Assembly (NCBI RefSeq): GCF_003144535.1
Contig: NZ_PHFJ01000001.1
Location: forward strand, 434,001 to 498,000
Direction: 5' to 3'
Length of the DNA: 64,000 nt
Source of the DNA: Proteus penneri
GTDB taxonomy: Bacteria; Pseudomonadota; Gammaproteobacteria; Enterobacterales; Enterobacteriaceae
Of the stretch, positions 19,171 to 29,985 are shown one piece after another. The translations under genes and the position numbers were made by a program. Below the pieces are notes generated by a model, which did not search any database, was not told the DNA's origin, and was given only the letters and a program-made list of their open reading frames with translations. Position 1 is the first letter of the stretch. Every line of letters begins with the position of its first letter.

Positions 19171-19773
19171 ATGCCGAAGATAGGAATGCAGTCGATACGT
19201 AAACAGCAATTAATCCAAGCGACGTTAGCAGTTATTAATGAGGTTGGAATGCAAGAGGCGAGCATCGCATTGATCGCTCGAAAAGCCGGTGTTTCTAACG
19301 GCATTATTAGCCACTACTTTCGTGATAAAAATGGATTGTTGGAAGCTGCTATGCGCCATATCCAGTATCAATTGGGTTTTGCGGTGGCGATACGTTTAAG
19401 AATGTTAAGCGATGCAACACCTAAGCGACGTATCCAAGCCATTGTTGAAGGTAACTTTGATACTACGCAAACCAGTGAAGCTGCCATGAAAACATGGCTA
19501 GCGTTTTGGGCGAGTAGTATGCATCAGCCTAATTTGAATCGTCTACAAAAGGTCAATGATAGAAGACTTTATTCCAATTTAAGTTACGAGTTTGGGCGTG
19601 TTCTTACTAAAGATCAAGCACGTTTGGCTGCGAAAGGTTTAGCCGCATTAATAGATGGTTTATGGCTACGAAGTGCATTAAGTAATGCACCATTTTCTCT
19701 TGAAGAGGCCAAAACCATTACTAATGAATATATCGATATGCAACTTACAAATCGGAGTCAAATAAAGACTTAA
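19171..19773 (+). CDS. betI: choline-responsive repressor BetI
   Basis: This TetR-family regulator of 200 residues begins [19 protein letters not shown], nearly identical to enteric BetI. The helix-turn-helix is at about residues 30-50 ([19 protein letters not shown]). It represses betT and betIBA until choline is present. The betB gene follows after 24 bases in the same operon. Confidence 0.96.
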   Translation: MPKIGMQSIRKQQLIQATLAVINEVGMQEASIALIARKAGVSNGIISHYFRDKNGLLEAAMRHIQYQLGFAVAIRLRMLSDATPKRRIQAIVEGNFDTTQTSEAAMKTWLAFWASSMHQPNLNRLQKVNDRRLYSNLSYEFGRVLTKDQARLAAKGLAALIDGLWLRSALSNAPFSLEEAKTITNEYIDMQLTNRSQIKT

Positions 19774-19797
19774 AAAACTAATAATAAAGGAGAAACT

Positions 19798-21273
19798 ATG
19801 CCAAACCCACCGTTACATAAACTTTATATTCATGGTGGATATGTCGATTGTGCAGAGCCAGAGTGTGAACAATTTGATGCGATTAATCCTGCTAATGGCG
19901 AAGTGATTGCACATTTACAATCTGCAAGTGAAGAAGATATCAATTGGGCCGTCGAGAGTGCGAAGCAAGGGCAAAAAATTTGGCGTGCAATGACCGCGAT
20001 GGAACGCTCTCGAATTTTACGACGGGCTGTTGATATTTTACGTGAACGTAATGATGAATTGGCTTATTTAGAAACCCTAGATACAGGCAAACCCCTATCT
20101 GAAACACGTTATGTCGATATTGTGACGGGCGCTGATGTTTTAGAGTATTACGCAGGTCTTATTCCTGCACTTGAAGGAGAGCAAATTCCACTAAGAGAAA
20201 CGGCTTTTGCTTATACTCGCCGTGAACCATTGGGAATTGTTGCTGGTATCGGTGCTTGGAATTATCCGATTCAAATAGCGTTGTGGAAGTCTGCACCTGC
20301 ACTTGCCGCAGGTAATGCCATGATCTTTAAACCAAGTGAGATGACTTCATTAACAGCATTAAAACTTGCCGAAATATACACTGAGGCAGGATTGCCAAAG
20401 GGCGTTTTTAATGTTGTTACAGGAAAAGCTAATGTGGGACAGTGGTTAACACAGCATCCTGATATCGCGAAAGTTTCTTTCACTGGTGGAATTGAAACGG
20501 GTAAAAAGGTAATGGCAAATGCTTCTGCTTCAAGTTTAAAAGAAGTAACCATGGAGCTTGGTGGAAAATCGCCTTTAATTATTTTTGATGATGCAGATTT
20601 AGATACCGCCGCTGATATTGCGATGATGGCGAATTTTTATAGTTCGGGGCAGGTGTGTACCAATGGCACTCGTGTTTTTGTTCCCGAAAGATTAAAGGCT
20701 GCATTTGAAGCGAAAATTATAGAGCGCGTATCACGTATTAGGATCGGCTCTCCTCTTGAGATGGATACCAATTTTGGTCCACTGGTCAGTTTTCCTCATC
20801 TTGAAAAAGTCTTGAATTATATTGAGTTAGGCAAAGCTCAAGGGGCAAGATTACTTTGTGGTGGTCACCGTTTGTTAGAAAGCAATTTTGCGCAAGGTGC
20901 TTATGTTGCACCGACGGTTTTCACTGATTGCACTGATGATATGAAAATTACGCAAGACGAAATATTTGGCCCAGTGATGAGTATTTTGAGTTATCAAACT
21001 GAAGATGAAGTGATTTCACGCGCAAATAATAGCGTTTATGGTTTAGCCGCAGGTCTTGTCACTAAAGATTTCACAACAGCTCATCGTGTTATTCACCAAT
21101 TGGAAGCTGGAATTTGTTGGATTAATACATGGGGCGAGTCTCCAGCAGAAATGCCAGTTGGTGGCTATAAACATTCTGGGGTGGGGCGCGAAAATGGCCT
21201 AGTTACATTACAAAATTACACGCAAATAAAATCTATTCAAGTTGAACTTGGGGAGTTTTCATCCGTTTTTTAA
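19798..21273 (+). CDS. betB: betaine aldehyde dehydrogenase BetB
   Basis: BetB oxidises betaine aldehyde to glycine betaine with NAD(P)+, the second step after BetA. The 491-residue protein has the aldehyde dehydrogenase catalytic set: Asn155 (IGAWN), Glu253 (MELGGKSP) and the nucleophile Cys287 (SSGQVCTNG). AAAGGAG lies just before the ATG. It is the middle gene of betIBA. Confidence 0.97.
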   Translation: MPNPPLHKLYIHGGYVDCAEPECEQFDAINPANGEVIAHLQSASEEDINWAVESAKQGQKIWRAMTAMERSRILRRAVDILRERNDELAYLETLDTGKPLSETRYVDIVTGADVLEYYAGLIPALEGEQIPLRETAFAYTRREPLGIVAGIGAWNYPIQIALWKSAPALAAGNAMIFKPSEMTSLTALKLAEIYTEAGLPKGVFNVVTGKANVGQWLTQHPDIAKVSFTGGIETGKKVMANASASSLKEVTMELGGKSPLIIFDDADLDTAADIAMMANFYSSGQVCTNGTRVFVPERLKAAFEAKIIERVSRIRIGSPLEMDTNFGPLVSFPHLEKVLNYIELGKAQGARLLCGGHRLLESNFAQGAYVAPTVFTDCTDDMKITQDEIFGPVMSILSYQTEDEVISRANNSVYGLAAGLVTKDFTTAHRVIHQLEAGICWINTWGESPAEMPVGGYKHSGVGRENGLVTLQNYTQIKSIQVELGEFSSVF

Positions 21274-21312
21274 TCCATTCTTTTTTTAATGACTGAAACA
21301 GAGGAGATAACA

Positions 21313-22983
21313 ATGGTCTATGACTACATTATTATCGGTGCTGGTTCAGCCGGTAACGTTCTTGCTACCCGCTTGACAGAAGATCCTGAAGTTACTGTGC
21401 TGCTCCTTGAAGCTGGAGGTCCGGACTACAGGTTCGATTTTCGTACACAAATGCCAGCGGCATTAGCTTATCCGTTACAAGGTAGGCGATATAATTGGGC
21501 TTATGAAACAGAGCCTGAACCTTATATGAATAACCGACGCATGGAATGTGGTCGTGGGAAAGGGCTTGGTGGATCATCATTAATTAATGGTATGTGTTAT
21601 ATCCGTGGTAATGCGATGGACTTTGATGGTTGGGCAAAACTCCCCGGCCTTGAAGAGTGGGATTACTTAAGTTGTTTACCTTATTTTCGTAAGGCAGAAA
21701 GTCGCGATATTGGTGCCAATGATTATCATGGTGATAAAGGCCCTGTAAGTGTGACTACGCCGAAAAAAGGCAATAATATCTTATTTCAAGCAATGATTGA
21801 GGCGGGTGTACAAGCAGGATACCCAAGAACGATTGATCTTAACGGCTATCAGCAAGAGGGTTTTGGCCCGATGGATAGAACCGTCACACCTAAAGGCCGT
21901 CGAGCAAGCACAGCAAGAGGCTATCTTGATCAAGCGAAAGCACGCAAAAACTTAACGATCGAGACACATGCAACGACCGATATTATTGAGTTTGAAGGCA
22001 AAAAAGCCGTAGGCGTTCGCTATTTTTTAGGGAGAAATACCACTCCTCACCATGTAAAAGTTCGCCGAGAAGTATTGCTTTGCGCTGGTGCAATTGCTTC
22101 GCCCCAAATTTTGCAACGTTCTGGTGTTGGGCCTGAAAAAGTACTAAATGAATTTAATATTCAACCAGTACATGTATTACCTGGAGTTGGGGAAAATCTG
22201 CAAGATCACTTAGAAATGTATTTGCAGTATGAATGTAAAAGGCCTGTTTCACTTTATCCTGCTTTAAAATGGTATAACCAGCCTAAGATTGGTGCGCAAT
22301 GGCTATTTCAAGGAACAGGGATTGGGGCAAGCAATCAATTTGAAGCGGGAGGGTTTATTCGCTCTAGCGAAAAGTTTGCCTGGCCTAATATTCAATTCCA
22401 TTTTTTACCTGTTGCCATTAATTATAATGGCACCAATGCGGTAGAAGTACATGGTTTCCAAGCGCATGTGGGCTCTATGCGTTCACCCAGTCGAGGGCGA
22501 GTAAAATTAGCATCTATAGATCCTCATCAACATCCCAATATTTTATTTAATTACATGTCCACAGAACAAGATTGGGAAGAGTTTCGTTCAGCTATCCGTA
22601 TCACGCGAGAAATAATGGCACAACCGGCATTAGATGCTTATCGTGGTGAAGAAATTAGTCCAGGCAAACATATCCAAAGTGATGAAGAGCTTGATGCTTT
22701 TGTTAGAGAACGTGCTGAAACAGCATTTCATCCTTGTGGTACGTGTAAAATGGGAACGGATGAAATGGCTGTTGTTGATGGTGAAGGTCGAGTACACGGC
22801 ATGGAAAACTTAAGAGTTATTGATGCATCTATCATGCCACTAATAATCACTGGGAATTTGAATGCGACTACAATTATGATTGCAGAAAAGTTAGCTGATA
22901 AGGTGAGAGGGATTAAACCTTTACCTAAAAGTCAGGCAAAATACTATGTTGCAGATAATACTCCGGTGAGAAGACGAAATTAA
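21313..22983 (+). CDS. betA: choline dehydrogenase BetA
   Basis: BetA is a membrane-associated FAD enzyme (GMC oxidoreductase family) that oxidises choline to betaine aldehyde. The N-terminal dinucleotide fold [12 protein letters not shown] is at residues 4-15, the GMC signature [15 protein letters not shown] near residue 82, and the catalytic histidine is in [10 protein letters not shown] near residue 465. I chose the ATG at 21313, preceded by GAGGAGATAACA, which gives 556 residues as in E. coli; an upstream start at 21289 only adds eight residues. Confidence 0.97.
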   Translation: MVYDYIIIGAGSAGNVLATRLTEDPEVTVLLLEAGGPDYRFDFRTQMPAALAYPLQGRRYNWAYETEPEPYMNNRRMECGRGKGLGGSSLINGMCYIRGNAMDFDGWAKLPGLEEWDYLSCLPYFRKAESRDIGANDYHGDKGPVSVTTPKKGNNILFQAMIEAGVQAGYPRTIDLNGYQQEGFGPMDRTVTPKGRRASTARGYLDQAKARKNLTIETHATTDIIEFEGKKAVGVRYFLGRNTTPHHVKVRREVLLCAGAIASPQILQRSGVGPEKVLNEFNIQPVHVLPGVGENLQDHLEMYLQYECKRPVSLYPALKWYNQPKIGAQWLFQGTGIGASNQFEAGGFIRSSEKFAWPNIQFHFLPVAINYNGTNAVEVHGFQAHVGSMRSPSRGRVKLASIDPHQHPNILFNYMSTEQDWEEFRSAIRITREIMAQPALDAYRGEEISPGKHIQSDEELDAFVRERAETAFHPCGTCKMGTDEMAVVDGEGRVHGMENLRVIDASIMPLIITGNLNATTIMIAEKLADKVRGIKPLPKSQAKYYVADNTPVRRRN

Positions 22984-23275
22984 GCAAGTTATTTACAATA
23001 TGCAAAAGGGGGATGAAAGTTCCTCTTTTGTGCGTTTATCAATAATTTCTTTTTATTGCTTTCAATTTAAATAAGAAATATTTATGTAATTTGAGGTTTT
23101 CGAGAGAGGGAATGTGATTAATCTTTATCATAAATATTCCTAAATAAAATTACTTGATAAGTCGTATTCGAAATAACGAGATAAATTCAAGTAAAACAAC
23201 GATTGTTCTGCCATTTCTGTGACGAATATCAACTCTCCATAAGTGAAGCATTCCATTAATTATAATAAACAGACG
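22984..23275. other. gap between betA and codB
   Basis: No gene is seen. An imperfect hairpin (CAAAAGGGG at 23003-23011 with TTCCTCTTTTG at 23020-23030) without a T run may help end betIBA transcription. The rest presumably holds the codB promoter. Confidence 0.4.
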
Positions 23276-23291
23276 ACGAAAACGTTTGCAT
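23276..23291. promoter_or_regulatory. PurR-box candidate upstream of codBA
   Basis: ACGAAAACGTTTGCAT agrees at 14 of 16 positions with the PurR consensus ACGCAAACGTTTGCGT, including the central AAACGTTT core. It lies 65 bases before codB. The codBA operon of E. coli is known to be repressed by PurR, so position, sequence and precedent agree. Confidence 0.82.
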
Positions 23292-23356
23292 AATATTTTT
23301 ATGTAGATAGAATTCGCCAGATTTTTTTGGCCTGGTGAAATTAATAGGGGGTTAAA

Positions 23357-24607
23357 GTGTCTCAGGACAACAATTATAGTCAGAGCCCAGTGCCCATATC
23401 CGCAAGAAAGGGTGGATTAGCGTTAACCTTTGTGATGTTGGGATTAACGTTTTTTTCAGCCAGTATGTGGACTGGCGGCGCTCTTGGTACTGGTCTTTCC
23501 TTTAATGATTTCTTCCTCGCAGTTCTAATTGGTAATCTTCTTCTTGGTATCTACACCGCATTTCTTGGTTTTATTGGTTCAAAAACAGGTCTTACTACTC
23601 ATCTTCTCGCGCGTTACTCTTTCGGTATTAAAGGTTCTTGGCTTCCCTCATTTTTACTCGGTGGTACTCAAGTTGGTTGGTTCGGTGTGGGGGTGGCAAT
23701 GTTTGCCATCCCAGTAGGAAAAGCCACTGGTATTGATATCAATCTCCTCATCGCCGTTTCCGGCATTTTAATGACCATCACTGTATTTTTCGGCATTTCC
23801 GCTCTCACCGTTCTCTCTATCATTGCTGTTCCCGCTATTGCTATCCTTGGAAGTTACTCTGTTTATCTTGCCATACATGATATGGGCGGGCTTTCTACGT
23901 TAATGGCTGTTAAACCTACTCAGCCATTAGATTTTAATTTAGCGCTGGCGATGGTTGTCGGATCGTTTATTAGTGCGGGTACACTGACGGCTGATTTTGT
24001 CCGCTTTGGACGAAACCCTAAAGTCGCAGTGGTTGTTGCAATTGTCGCCTTCTTCTTAGGCAATACATTGATGTTTGTCTTTGGCGCAGCAGGCGCCGCT
24101 TCACTGGGAATGGCAGATATTTCTGATGTGATGATTGCGCAAGGATTATTGCTGCCGGCTATCGTGGTGCTAGGTTTAAATATCTGGACAACCAATGATA
24201 ATGCGTTATATGCATCAGGATTGGGCTTTGCCAATATCACTGGTTTATCAAGTAAAAAACTTTCTGTAATAAACGGTATCATTGGTACGCTGTGTGCATT
24301 ATGGCTTTATAATAACTTTGTTGGTTGGCTTACCTTTTTATCTGCAGCAATTCCACCAGTAGGAGGTGTTATTATTGCAGATTATCTGATGAATAAAGCA
24401 CGCTATAACAGCTTTAATGTTGCTACAATGCAATCGGTTAACTGGGTTGCATTACTCGCTGTTGCAATTGGTATTATCGCAGGGCACTGGTTACCGGGTA
24501 TTGTGCCTGTTAATGCCGTGTTGGGGGGAGCAATAAGTTATGCTGTGTTAAATCCCATATTAAATCGTCGTACAGCTCGACAAGCGGAGATAAATCATGC
24601 TGGGTAA
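23357..24607 (+). CDS. codB: cytosine permease CodB
   Basis: CodB is an NCS1-family inner-membrane transporter with twelve hydrophobic segments that imports cytosine. The 416 residues match enteric CodB closely from the first residues ([12 protein letters not shown]). The start is a GTG with GGGGG six bases upstream. It overlaps codA by 11 bases. An oddity: between about 23480 and 23900 almost all leucines use CTT or CTC, while the start and second half of the gene use TTA/TTG like the neighbours. Confidence 0.97.
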   Translation: MSQDNNYSQSPVPISARKGGLALTFVMLGLTFFSASMWTGGALGTGLSFNDFFLAVLIGNLLLGIYTAFLGFIGSKTGLTTHLLARYSFGIKGSWLPSFLLGGTQVGWFGVGVAMFAIPVGKATGIDINLLIAVSGILMTITVFFGISALTVLSIIAVPAIAILGSYSVYLAIHDMGGLSTLMAVKPTQPLDFNLALAMVVGSFISAGTLTADFVRFGRNPKVAVVVAIVAFFLGNTLMFVFGAAGAASLGMADISDVMIAQGLLLPAIVVLGLNIWTTNDNALYASGLGFANITGLSSKKLSVINGIIGTLCALWLYNNFVGWLTFLSAAIPPVGGVIIADYLMNKARYNSFNVATMQSVNWVALLAVAIGIIAGHWLPGIVPVNAVLGGAISYAVLNPILNRRTARQAEINHAG

Positions 24608-25874
24608 AAATATCGAACAAATTAACCATGCTCGTCTAGTTGGAAAAGAAGGTTTGTGGCGCATTACGCTAAAAAATAACAAAATTGAAGCGATAGAGCC
24701 TCAGCCTGAAAATAATTTTCATCTTGAGTCATTAGATGCGCAAGGTGGTTTAGTTCACGCTCCTTTTGTTGAACCTCATATTCATTTAGATACTACACAA
24801 ACTGCGGGGCAGCCGAATTGGAATCAATCAGGTACGTTATTTGAAGGTATCGAGCGCTGGGCAGAGCGAAAAGCATTGTTAACTCATGATGATGTTAAAC
24901 AACGTGCATGGCAAACGCTTCAATGGCAAATTGCTAATGGTATTCAACATGTTAGAACTCATGTGGATGTTTCGGATGCATCGCTCACCGCATTAAAAGC
25001 AATGCTGGAAGTGAAAGAAGAAATTAAACCTTGGGTTGATTTACAAATCGTTGCTTTTCCACAAGAAGGTATTTTGTCTTACCCTAATGGTGAAGCTTTA
25101 TTAGAAGAAGCATTAAAATTAGGTGCTGATGTTGTAGGTGCTATTCCACACTTTGAATTTACGCGTGAATATGGTGTTGAATCATTGCATAAAACCTTCG
25201 CATTAGCACAAAAATATGATCGTTTAATTGATGTTCATTGTGATGAAATTGATGATGAGCAATCTCGCTTCGTTGAAACCGTTGCCGCTTTAGCACATAA
25301 AGAAAATATGGGCTCAAGAGTTACTGCAAGTCATACAACCGCAATGCACTCTTATAATGGGGCCTATACTTCGCGCTTATTCCGTTTATTAAGAATGTCA
25401 GGCATTAACTTTGTGGCGAATCCTTTAGTGAATATTCACTTGCAGGGGCGTTTTGATACATATCCAAAACGTCGTGGTATTACTCGCGTAAAAGAGATGC
25501 TAGAAAGTAATATTAACGTCTGCTTTGGTCATGATGATGTTTTTGATCCGTGGTATCCATTAGGTACAGCAAATATGCTTCAAGTTTTACATATGGGGCT
25601 GCATGTTTGCCAATTAATGGGTTATGGTCAAATTGATAACGGATTACAGTTAATTAGCCACAACAGTGCAAAAACACTCGCTTTAACAGATTATGGTGTT
25701 GAAGTAGGAAATAGTGCAAACTTTATCATTCTACCCGCTGATAATGGATTTGATGCTTTACGTCGCCAAGTACCAGTGCGTTATTCCGTTCGTCAAGGTA
25801 AAGTGATCGCACAAACAGAGCCAGCAAAAACAGAAATTATGTTAGATAAGCCGACACTAGTTAATTATAAATAA
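24597..25874 (+). CDS. codA: cytosine deaminase CodA
   Basis: CodA hydrolyses cytosine to uracil and ammonia in the cytoplasm. It belongs to the amidohydrolase superfamily: metal ligands His61 and His63 (EPHIHLD), a histidine in [11 protein letters not shown] with its catalytic Glu near residue 217, and the Asp of [11 protein letters not shown] near residue 313. Length 425 residues, close to the 427 of E. coli. The start lies inside the end of codB, and GCGGAGA just before it serves as ribosome binding site. Confidence 0.97.
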   Translation: MLGKNIEQINHARLVGKEGLWRITLKNNKIEAIEPQPENNFHLESLDAQGGLVHAPFVEPHIHLDTTQTAGQPNWNQSGTLFEGIERWAERKALLTHDDVKQRAWQTLQWQIANGIQHVRTHVDVSDASLTALKAMLEVKEEIKPWVDLQIVAFPQEGILSYPNGEALLEEALKLGADVVGAIPHFEFTREYGVESLHKTFALAQKYDRLIDVHCDEIDDEQSRFVETVAALAHKENMGSRVTASHTTAMHSYNGAYTSRLFRLLRMSGINFVANPLVNIHLQGRFDTYPKRRGITRVKEMLESNINVCFGHDDVFDPWYPLGTANMLQVLHMGLHVCQLMGYGQIDNGLQLISHNSAKTLALTDYGVEVGNSANFIILPADNGFDALRRQVPVRYSVRQGKVIAQTEPAKTEIMLDKPTLVNYK

Positions 25875-25892
25875 TAACCCAATAATTGTAGT

Positions 25893-25924
25893 AAAAGTCA
25901 TCTTTATTTAGGATGACTTTTTTA
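25893..25924 (+). terminator. terminator of codBA
   Basis: AAAAGTCATC (25893-25902) pairs with GATGACTTTT (25912-25921) and runs into a run of T. It is 18 bases past the codA stop. Confidence 0.9.
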
Positions 25925-26271
25925 TATAAGTAAATTAATAAATTGAATAATAAATAGACATGTAATGCTTAATTATTTTATGTTTTTTTTATTTGTATTA
26001 TTTAACTTAAAAATCAATATTTACCTTATGGTTGTGAAATGCAATTCCTAAACGCAAATAAATATATTTAAATTATTATTATCTCATGTTTGGTGTTTTA
26101 TATAAAACAAGAAGATAGTTAATCTATTTAGAATACTCTTTGTTTTCTTATTTCAAGATTTATTGAATAAAAATGAATCATTGCAGATTTACCTAATTTA
26201 ATTAAAATAAGACGCTGTTAGATCCTCTCCGTATTACTGCGGCTGCTATCCCTTTAATCTGAGAGGTTTTT
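25925..26271 (+). other. AT-rich gap with a structured leader before the small basic gene
   Basis: Most of the gap is featureless. Its end (about 26219-26271) is less AT-rich: CCTCTC at 26224-26229 can pair with GAGAGG at 26261-26266, which is also the ribosome binding site of the next gene and is followed by five T. A small CCG/CGG stem sits inside. This could hide the ribosome binding site or act as a terminator. Confidence 0.4.
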
Positions 26272-26490
26272 ATGTCTACACAAAGAGATCGTGGTTGGCG
26301 CCAATGTGTTAACCGAAAAAATAAACATCAAGAAATGGGTTGTTCACGAGTGATGTTTAAACCAGAAAAAAAATGGTCTAATTTATATACTCGATCACTT
26401 AAAATGACCAGAGCTACACAACTAGGAATTGAATACCCAAGAATTTCTCGTAGTCAGCGTCGATTAAATGCGTTATCTGATAGTGAGTAA
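26272..26490 (+). CDS. small basic protein of unknown function
   Basis: I do not recognise this gene. It encodes 72 residues with many Arg/Lys (MSTQRDRGWRQC, NRKNKHQ, RISRSQRRLN), two cysteines near residues 12 and 24, no signal peptide and no membrane segment. A strong AGAGG site precedes the ATG, and its stop is two bases before the start of a LMW-phosphatase-like gene, so the two are almost certainly translated as a pair. Being basic it might bind nucleic acid, but that is only a guess. Confidence 0.7.
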   Translation: MSTQRDRGWRQCVNRKNKHQEMGCSRVMFKPEKKWSNLYTRSLKMTRATQLGIEYPRISRSQRRLNALSDSE

Positions 26491-26492
26491 TA

Positions 26493-26837
26493 ATGAATAT
26501 CTTATTTATTTGCAGTAAAAACCAATGGCGAAGCCCGACTGCTGAACTATTGTTTGCAGATAGAGAAGGGATTAATACACTTTCAGCGGGTACGCGCAAA
26601 GATGCGCAATGTGTTGTTGATAACGAATTGCTAAAATGGGCTGATTTAGTCCTTACTATGGAATCTAAACATTTAAATCGCTTATCTGCACATTTTCCTG
26701 CAACCATGCGCTATAAAAAAGCCCATGCATTGGGAATACCTGATAATTATCGCTTTAATGATCCGGCATTAATTGAACGCCTTGAACAGAAAGTTCAGCC
26801 TTATTTATCGATGGAAGCAAAGCTTTCAACTAAATAA
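26493..26837 (+). CDS. low-molecular-weight protein tyrosine phosphatase-like protein
   Basis: This 114-residue cytoplasmic protein has the LMW-PTP active-site loop at its N-terminus, Cys7-x5-Arg13 followed by Ser (CSKNQWRS), and a candidate general-acid Asp90-Pro91 near the C-terminal end. It is shorter than classic LMW phosphatases such as Wzb (about 147 residues) and fits the small, uncharacterised group of predicted tyrosine phosphatases (COG4551 type). There is no capsule kinase gene nearby. It is co-transcribed with the basic protein before it, and followed by a terminator. Confidence 0.8.
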   Translation: MNILFICSKNQWRSPTAELLFADREGINTLSAGTRKDAQCVVDNELLKWADLVLTMESKHLNRLSAHFPATMRYKKAHALGIPDNYRFNDPALIERLEQKVQPYLSMEAKLSTK

Positions 26838-26854
26838 TTTATTTATCTTGATCA

Positions 26855-26894
26855 AAAACGCTCAGTTCAAAATATAAGACTGAGCGTTTTTTTA
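26855..26894 (+). terminator. terminator after the phosphatase-like gene
   Basis: AAAAACGCTCAGT (26855-26867) pairs with ACTGAGCGTTTTT (26880-26892) and continues in T. The A run on the left arm means it can also work for the convergent HIT gene. Confidence 0.9.
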
Positions 26895-26944
26895 TATTTG
26901 AAAGCCTTGGGTATAAAAAATAAGTTAAATTTTATTTGTTGTAT

Positions 26945-27409
26945 TTATTGATTATTTTTTCTGATCAAGGCGGCTAATTGTGCAAGTTCTTCATCACTCG
27001 CTCGTTCAAAATCGTGAGATGAAAGATAACCTGGATATTTATCAAAGAAAATCTTCTGCTTATTTTCAATGGGTGCCCATTTAGTCATATCACCAGTGCC
27101 ATGCATTGGACTAAGTTTACTGTGAACATGATCAACACCAAATCCTTCAAAAAACATGCCTGTACGGGAGACATCAGGGAATGTTTTATCTAAGATTTTT
27201 GCCACTTTTTTTGTGGCAATCACTAATAAAGCTAAGGCTTCATCACTAAGATCAAAAACGTAACTTGGATAGTGTTTTTTAGGAATAACAACAGTAAAGC
27301 CTTTGGTGTTTGGAAATATAGACAGAAATGCAAGGTGGTGTTCGTCTTCCCAAATTTTATGGCAAGGTGCCTTTCCAGCAACGATTTGACAGAAAATACA
27401 ATTATCCAT
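26945..27409 (-). CDS. HIT-family nucleotide-binding protein with a variant histidine triad
   Basis: This 154-residue protein belongs to the HIT superfamily of nucleotide hydrolases/transferases. N-terminal CIFCQIVAGKAPCHKIWED has the Cys-x2-Cys pair and the typical HIT opening. The triad reads DHVHSKLSPMHG: His94 and the catalytic His96 are there but the third position is Lys98. I recall related proteins with HVHAKL at this place, so this is a subfamily trait rather than damage. The ATG at 27409 has GAGG upstream; a start further up would add a meaningless 13 residues. Confidence 0.85.
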   Translation of the reverse strand: MDNCIFCQIVAGKAPCHKIWEDEHHLAFLSIFPNTKGFTVVIPKKHYPSYVFDLSDEALALLVIATKKVAKILDKTFPDVSRTGMFFEGFGVDHVHSKLSPMHGTGDMTKWAPIENKQKIFFDKYPGYLSSHDFERASDEELAQLAALIRKNNQ

Positions 27410-27570
27410 AGTAACCTCATAGCCAAAAATGAGCTGATATCTCAGCAAAATTAATGTTGAAAAGATAGCCCTATGTGTAATTTATTTCAAAATTAAACTA
27501 AATAATGACAAGAAAATCAAAATGATAAGAATAAAGGCAATAGGCAAAAGAAAGAGGATATTACAAAGGA

Positions 27571-27604
27571 AAACCCTTAGCGAGTCATTTAACTTACTAA
27601 GGGT
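27571..27604 (-). terminator. terminator of hemB
   Basis: AAACCCTTAG (27571-27580) pairs perfectly with CTAAGGGTTT (27597-27606 region) across a 16-base loop. It lies just after the hemB stop on the minus strand and is followed there by TTTTCCTTTG. Confidence 0.7.
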
Positions 27605-27621
27605 TTGTCATACTTGGCGAA

Positions 27622-28599
27622 TTACAGTAGGTTTCTTTCAGCTAAATCAAGTGCAAAGTAAGACAGAATTAAATCTGCTCCTGCACGTTTAATTGAACCT
27701 AAAGTTTCCATTACCACACGATCTTCATCGATTGCACCCGCTAATGCCGCAAATTTAATTTGCGCATATTCACCGCTGATTTGATAAGCGGCTAAAGGTA
27801 ACAAAGTACGTTCACGCACATCGCGAATAATATCTAAATAAGCACCCGCTGGTTTTACCATCAGCATATCAGCGCCTTCTTGCTCATCAATTAATGATTC
27901 ACGGATCGCTTCACGGCGGTTCATTGGATTCATTTGGTAAGTTTTACGATCACCTATTAAGCGCGAGCCTGCTGCATCACGGAAAGGGCCATATAATGCG
28001 GAGGCAAATTTAGTCGAATAAGAGACAATGCCTGTGTCGCTAAATCCTGCTTTATCAAGCGCTGCGCGAATGGCTGCGACTTGGCCATCCATTGCCGCAG
28101 ATGGCGCGATAAAATCGGCACCAGCTTGTGCTGCTGCAACAGCTTGAAGACCTAAATTATAGATAGTTTCATCATTATCAACATGTTCACCATGTAAAAC
28201 GCCACAGTGACCATGTGAAGTGTATTCACAAAAACAGGTATCAGACATGACAATCATTTCTGGTACTGCATCTTTACAAATACGAGACATGCGAGAAACT
28301 AAGCCATCACTTTTCCAAGCATCACTCCCAGTTTCATCAAGATGATGGGATACCCCAAAAGTCATGACAGTTTTAATGCCAGCTTTGGCAATGCGTTCAA
28401 TTTCATAAGCAAGACGCTTTTCAGGAATACGAACCACTCCCGGCATACTTTTAATAGGCTGATAATCATCAAGCCCTTCTTCAACAAAAATAGGCAAAGC
28501 GAGATCATTTTTAGTTAAGGTTGTTTCTTGAAAGAGAGCGCGCAGGTTTTCTGACTGGCGTAGTCTTCTTAAACGCTGGATGGATTGTTCGTTGCTCAC
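27622..28599 (-). CDS. hemB: delta-aminolevulinic acid dehydratase (porphobilinogen synthase) HemB
   Basis: HemB condenses two molecules of 5-aminolevulinate to porphobilinogen, an early haem step. The 325-residue protein has the zinc cysteine cluster ([15 protein letters not shown], near residue 120) and the two active-site lysines ([15 protein letters not shown] near 195 and [10 protein letters not shown] near 248). An AGGAGAT ribosome binding site precedes the ATG. It is a single-gene unit. Confidence 0.97.
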   Translation of the reverse strand: MSNEQSIQRLRRLRQSENLRALFQETTLTKNDLALPIFVEEGLDDYQPIKSMPGVVRIPEKRLAYEIERIAKAGIKTVMTFGVSHHLDETGSDAWKSDGLVSRMSRICKDAVPEMIVMSDTCFCEYTSHGHCGVLHGEHVDNDETIYNLGLQAVAAAQAGADFIAPSAAMDGQVAAIRAALDKAGFSDTGIVSYSTKFASALYGPFRDAAGSRLIGDRKTYQMNPMNRREAIRESLIDEQEGADMLMVKPAGAYLDIIRDVRERTLLPLAAYQISGEYAQIKFAALAGAIDEDRVVMETLGSIKRAGADLILSYFALDLAERNLL

Positions 28600-28692
28600 A
28601 ATATCTCCTTTTTATGGCCAGTACTAACAAGTATTTACCGAGGTATTATAAACCTTAATATTGATAGATAGATACTGCATAATTGATAATCG

Positions 28693-28757
28693 TTATACTT
28701 CAAGTTGTAGTGTTATGATTATTCTTATTCACTTGCCGCCTAGCTATACCTTGAATT
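28693..28757. repeat. degenerate palindromic dispersed repeat
   Basis: ATACTTCAAGTTGTAG at the left and CTATACCTTGAATTAT at the right are imperfect inverted copies (12 of 16 positions), with CTTGCCGCCTAGC between them. The core GCCGCCTAGC recurs, reversed, at about 45612 in this window. Short palindromic elements with this TTCAAGTT / CTAGGCGGC pattern are, from memory, spread through Proteus-related genomes. The rest of the gap between hemB and the next gene shows nothing else. Confidence 0.5.
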
Positions 28758-28905
28758 ATCTAGAATATGGAAAGTTAGTTATAGAGAAAAAAGAGAAAGG
28801 AAAAATAAAAGGGAAGAAAAATAAGTGATGGAGAAGGCGAAATAAAAAAGAGCAGGATAATTTCTACTCTTTAAATTGATTTCTACCGATTCTTTATTGA
28901 GAAGA

Positions 28906-29268
28906 TTATTTTTTTTGCTCTTCTAATGCAGAGATCATTTGAATTTTACAAGCGGCAACAATTTGAGTTAGGCCTTCTTGGAATTCTGCTCGAGAGCCAA
29001 TTTCAGCTTTTGCGTCACGTAAAGAGTTAACAACTTCGATAGTGCCTTCAGTAAATTGAGCTTCAGTTGCTTCTAATTTTGCGAAATCAAATTTCTTTGC
29101 ATTTAAAGAGGCTACTGCATCTTTGGCAATTTTCTCTGCTGGTTCTTTTGTATCATAAGCTTTAATTGAGATATCTTTAAAGGTATCGCAGTAATCATCA
29201 GCCATTTTGGTTGGGTTAGCAAAAGCAACTGCGGGCAATAATAGCAGAGATAAGAGAAGTGGTTTCAT
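28906..29268 (-). CDS. small periplasmic protein of unknown function
   Basis: This encodes 120 residues with a clear signal peptide (about 1-17, LLLLPAVAFA), then a probably all-helical, charged mature part. Two cysteines (DDYCDTF and VAACKIQ) could form a disulfide linking the ends. I do not recognise a family. It stands alone on the minus strand. Confidence 0.75.
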   Translation of the reverse strand: MKPLLLSLLLLPAVAFANPTKMADDYCDTFKDISIKAYDTKEPAEKIAKDAVASLNAKKFDFAKLEATEAQFTEGTIEVVNSLRDAKAEIGSRAEFQEGLTQIVAACKIQMISALEEQKK

Positions 29269-29814
29269 TTTAGCCTCATGTTTATTTTTTGGTACGTACT
29301 CATTGAGTGTAACATATAAATAGGAGTGACGATAAATCAGAATAAGTGTAAAAATATGAATAATTAATATTTTTAATCCTATTGATTTTAGCTATTTTGG
29401 TTATAATTGTGTTTAGGGACAATAAGCTAGCAATTTTTACTTAATAAAATTTAATTATTTACAATAAATAAATTAACTCAAAATATAATAATATTAGGAT
29501 TTATCTTTATTTACATCTCACACAGCTATTTTTTATTTATGTTAAAAATAAAAAATCTGCGCTTTAAATACAAAAATCAGAATAAAAAAGAGTTAAGTGA
29601 ACATCAGCTATCATAAAGGTAACTTTAATGTATTGTATTTCAAAGGTTAGTTTATGCTCACATTGGCAATAATAGAAAAGTTTCTAATTCTACTCTTTAA
29701 TCTAAATAGTATTAAATAAAAAAGAAGCTATGACGGTGACTATTAGATAAAAAAACATCAAAAAGAAAACAAACTCATTATCATTTGAATAGAAAAATTG
29801 AAGGAATAAAAGAG
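29269..29814. other. AT-rich gap without a recognisable gene
   Basis: Nothing gene-like is seen in either strand. The left end holds the promoter of the small periplasmic protein. A small RNA could be hidden here, but I see no strong hairpin to support one. Confidence 0.4.
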
Positions 29815-29844
29815 AAAAAATCCCCTCTACAAAGATAGAGGGGT
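29815..29844 (-). terminator. terminator of yecF
   Basis: CCCCTCTA (29822-29829) pairs with TAGAGGGG (29836-29843) around six bases; on the minus strand the hairpin is followed by ATTTTTTC. It lies 140 bases after the yecF stop. Confidence 0.8.
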
Positions 29845-29985
29845 AGCTAAATGAATAAAGAATGGTTTATTTCGAGATTGAGTATATAGGAAGTTTTAAA
29901 CCAACTTTTGTTTATTTGTGCAGCACAAAAAGTTTAGAAAATGGAATAAAAATATGTGCAAGTACTCTATTTGAAAATAAACGTA

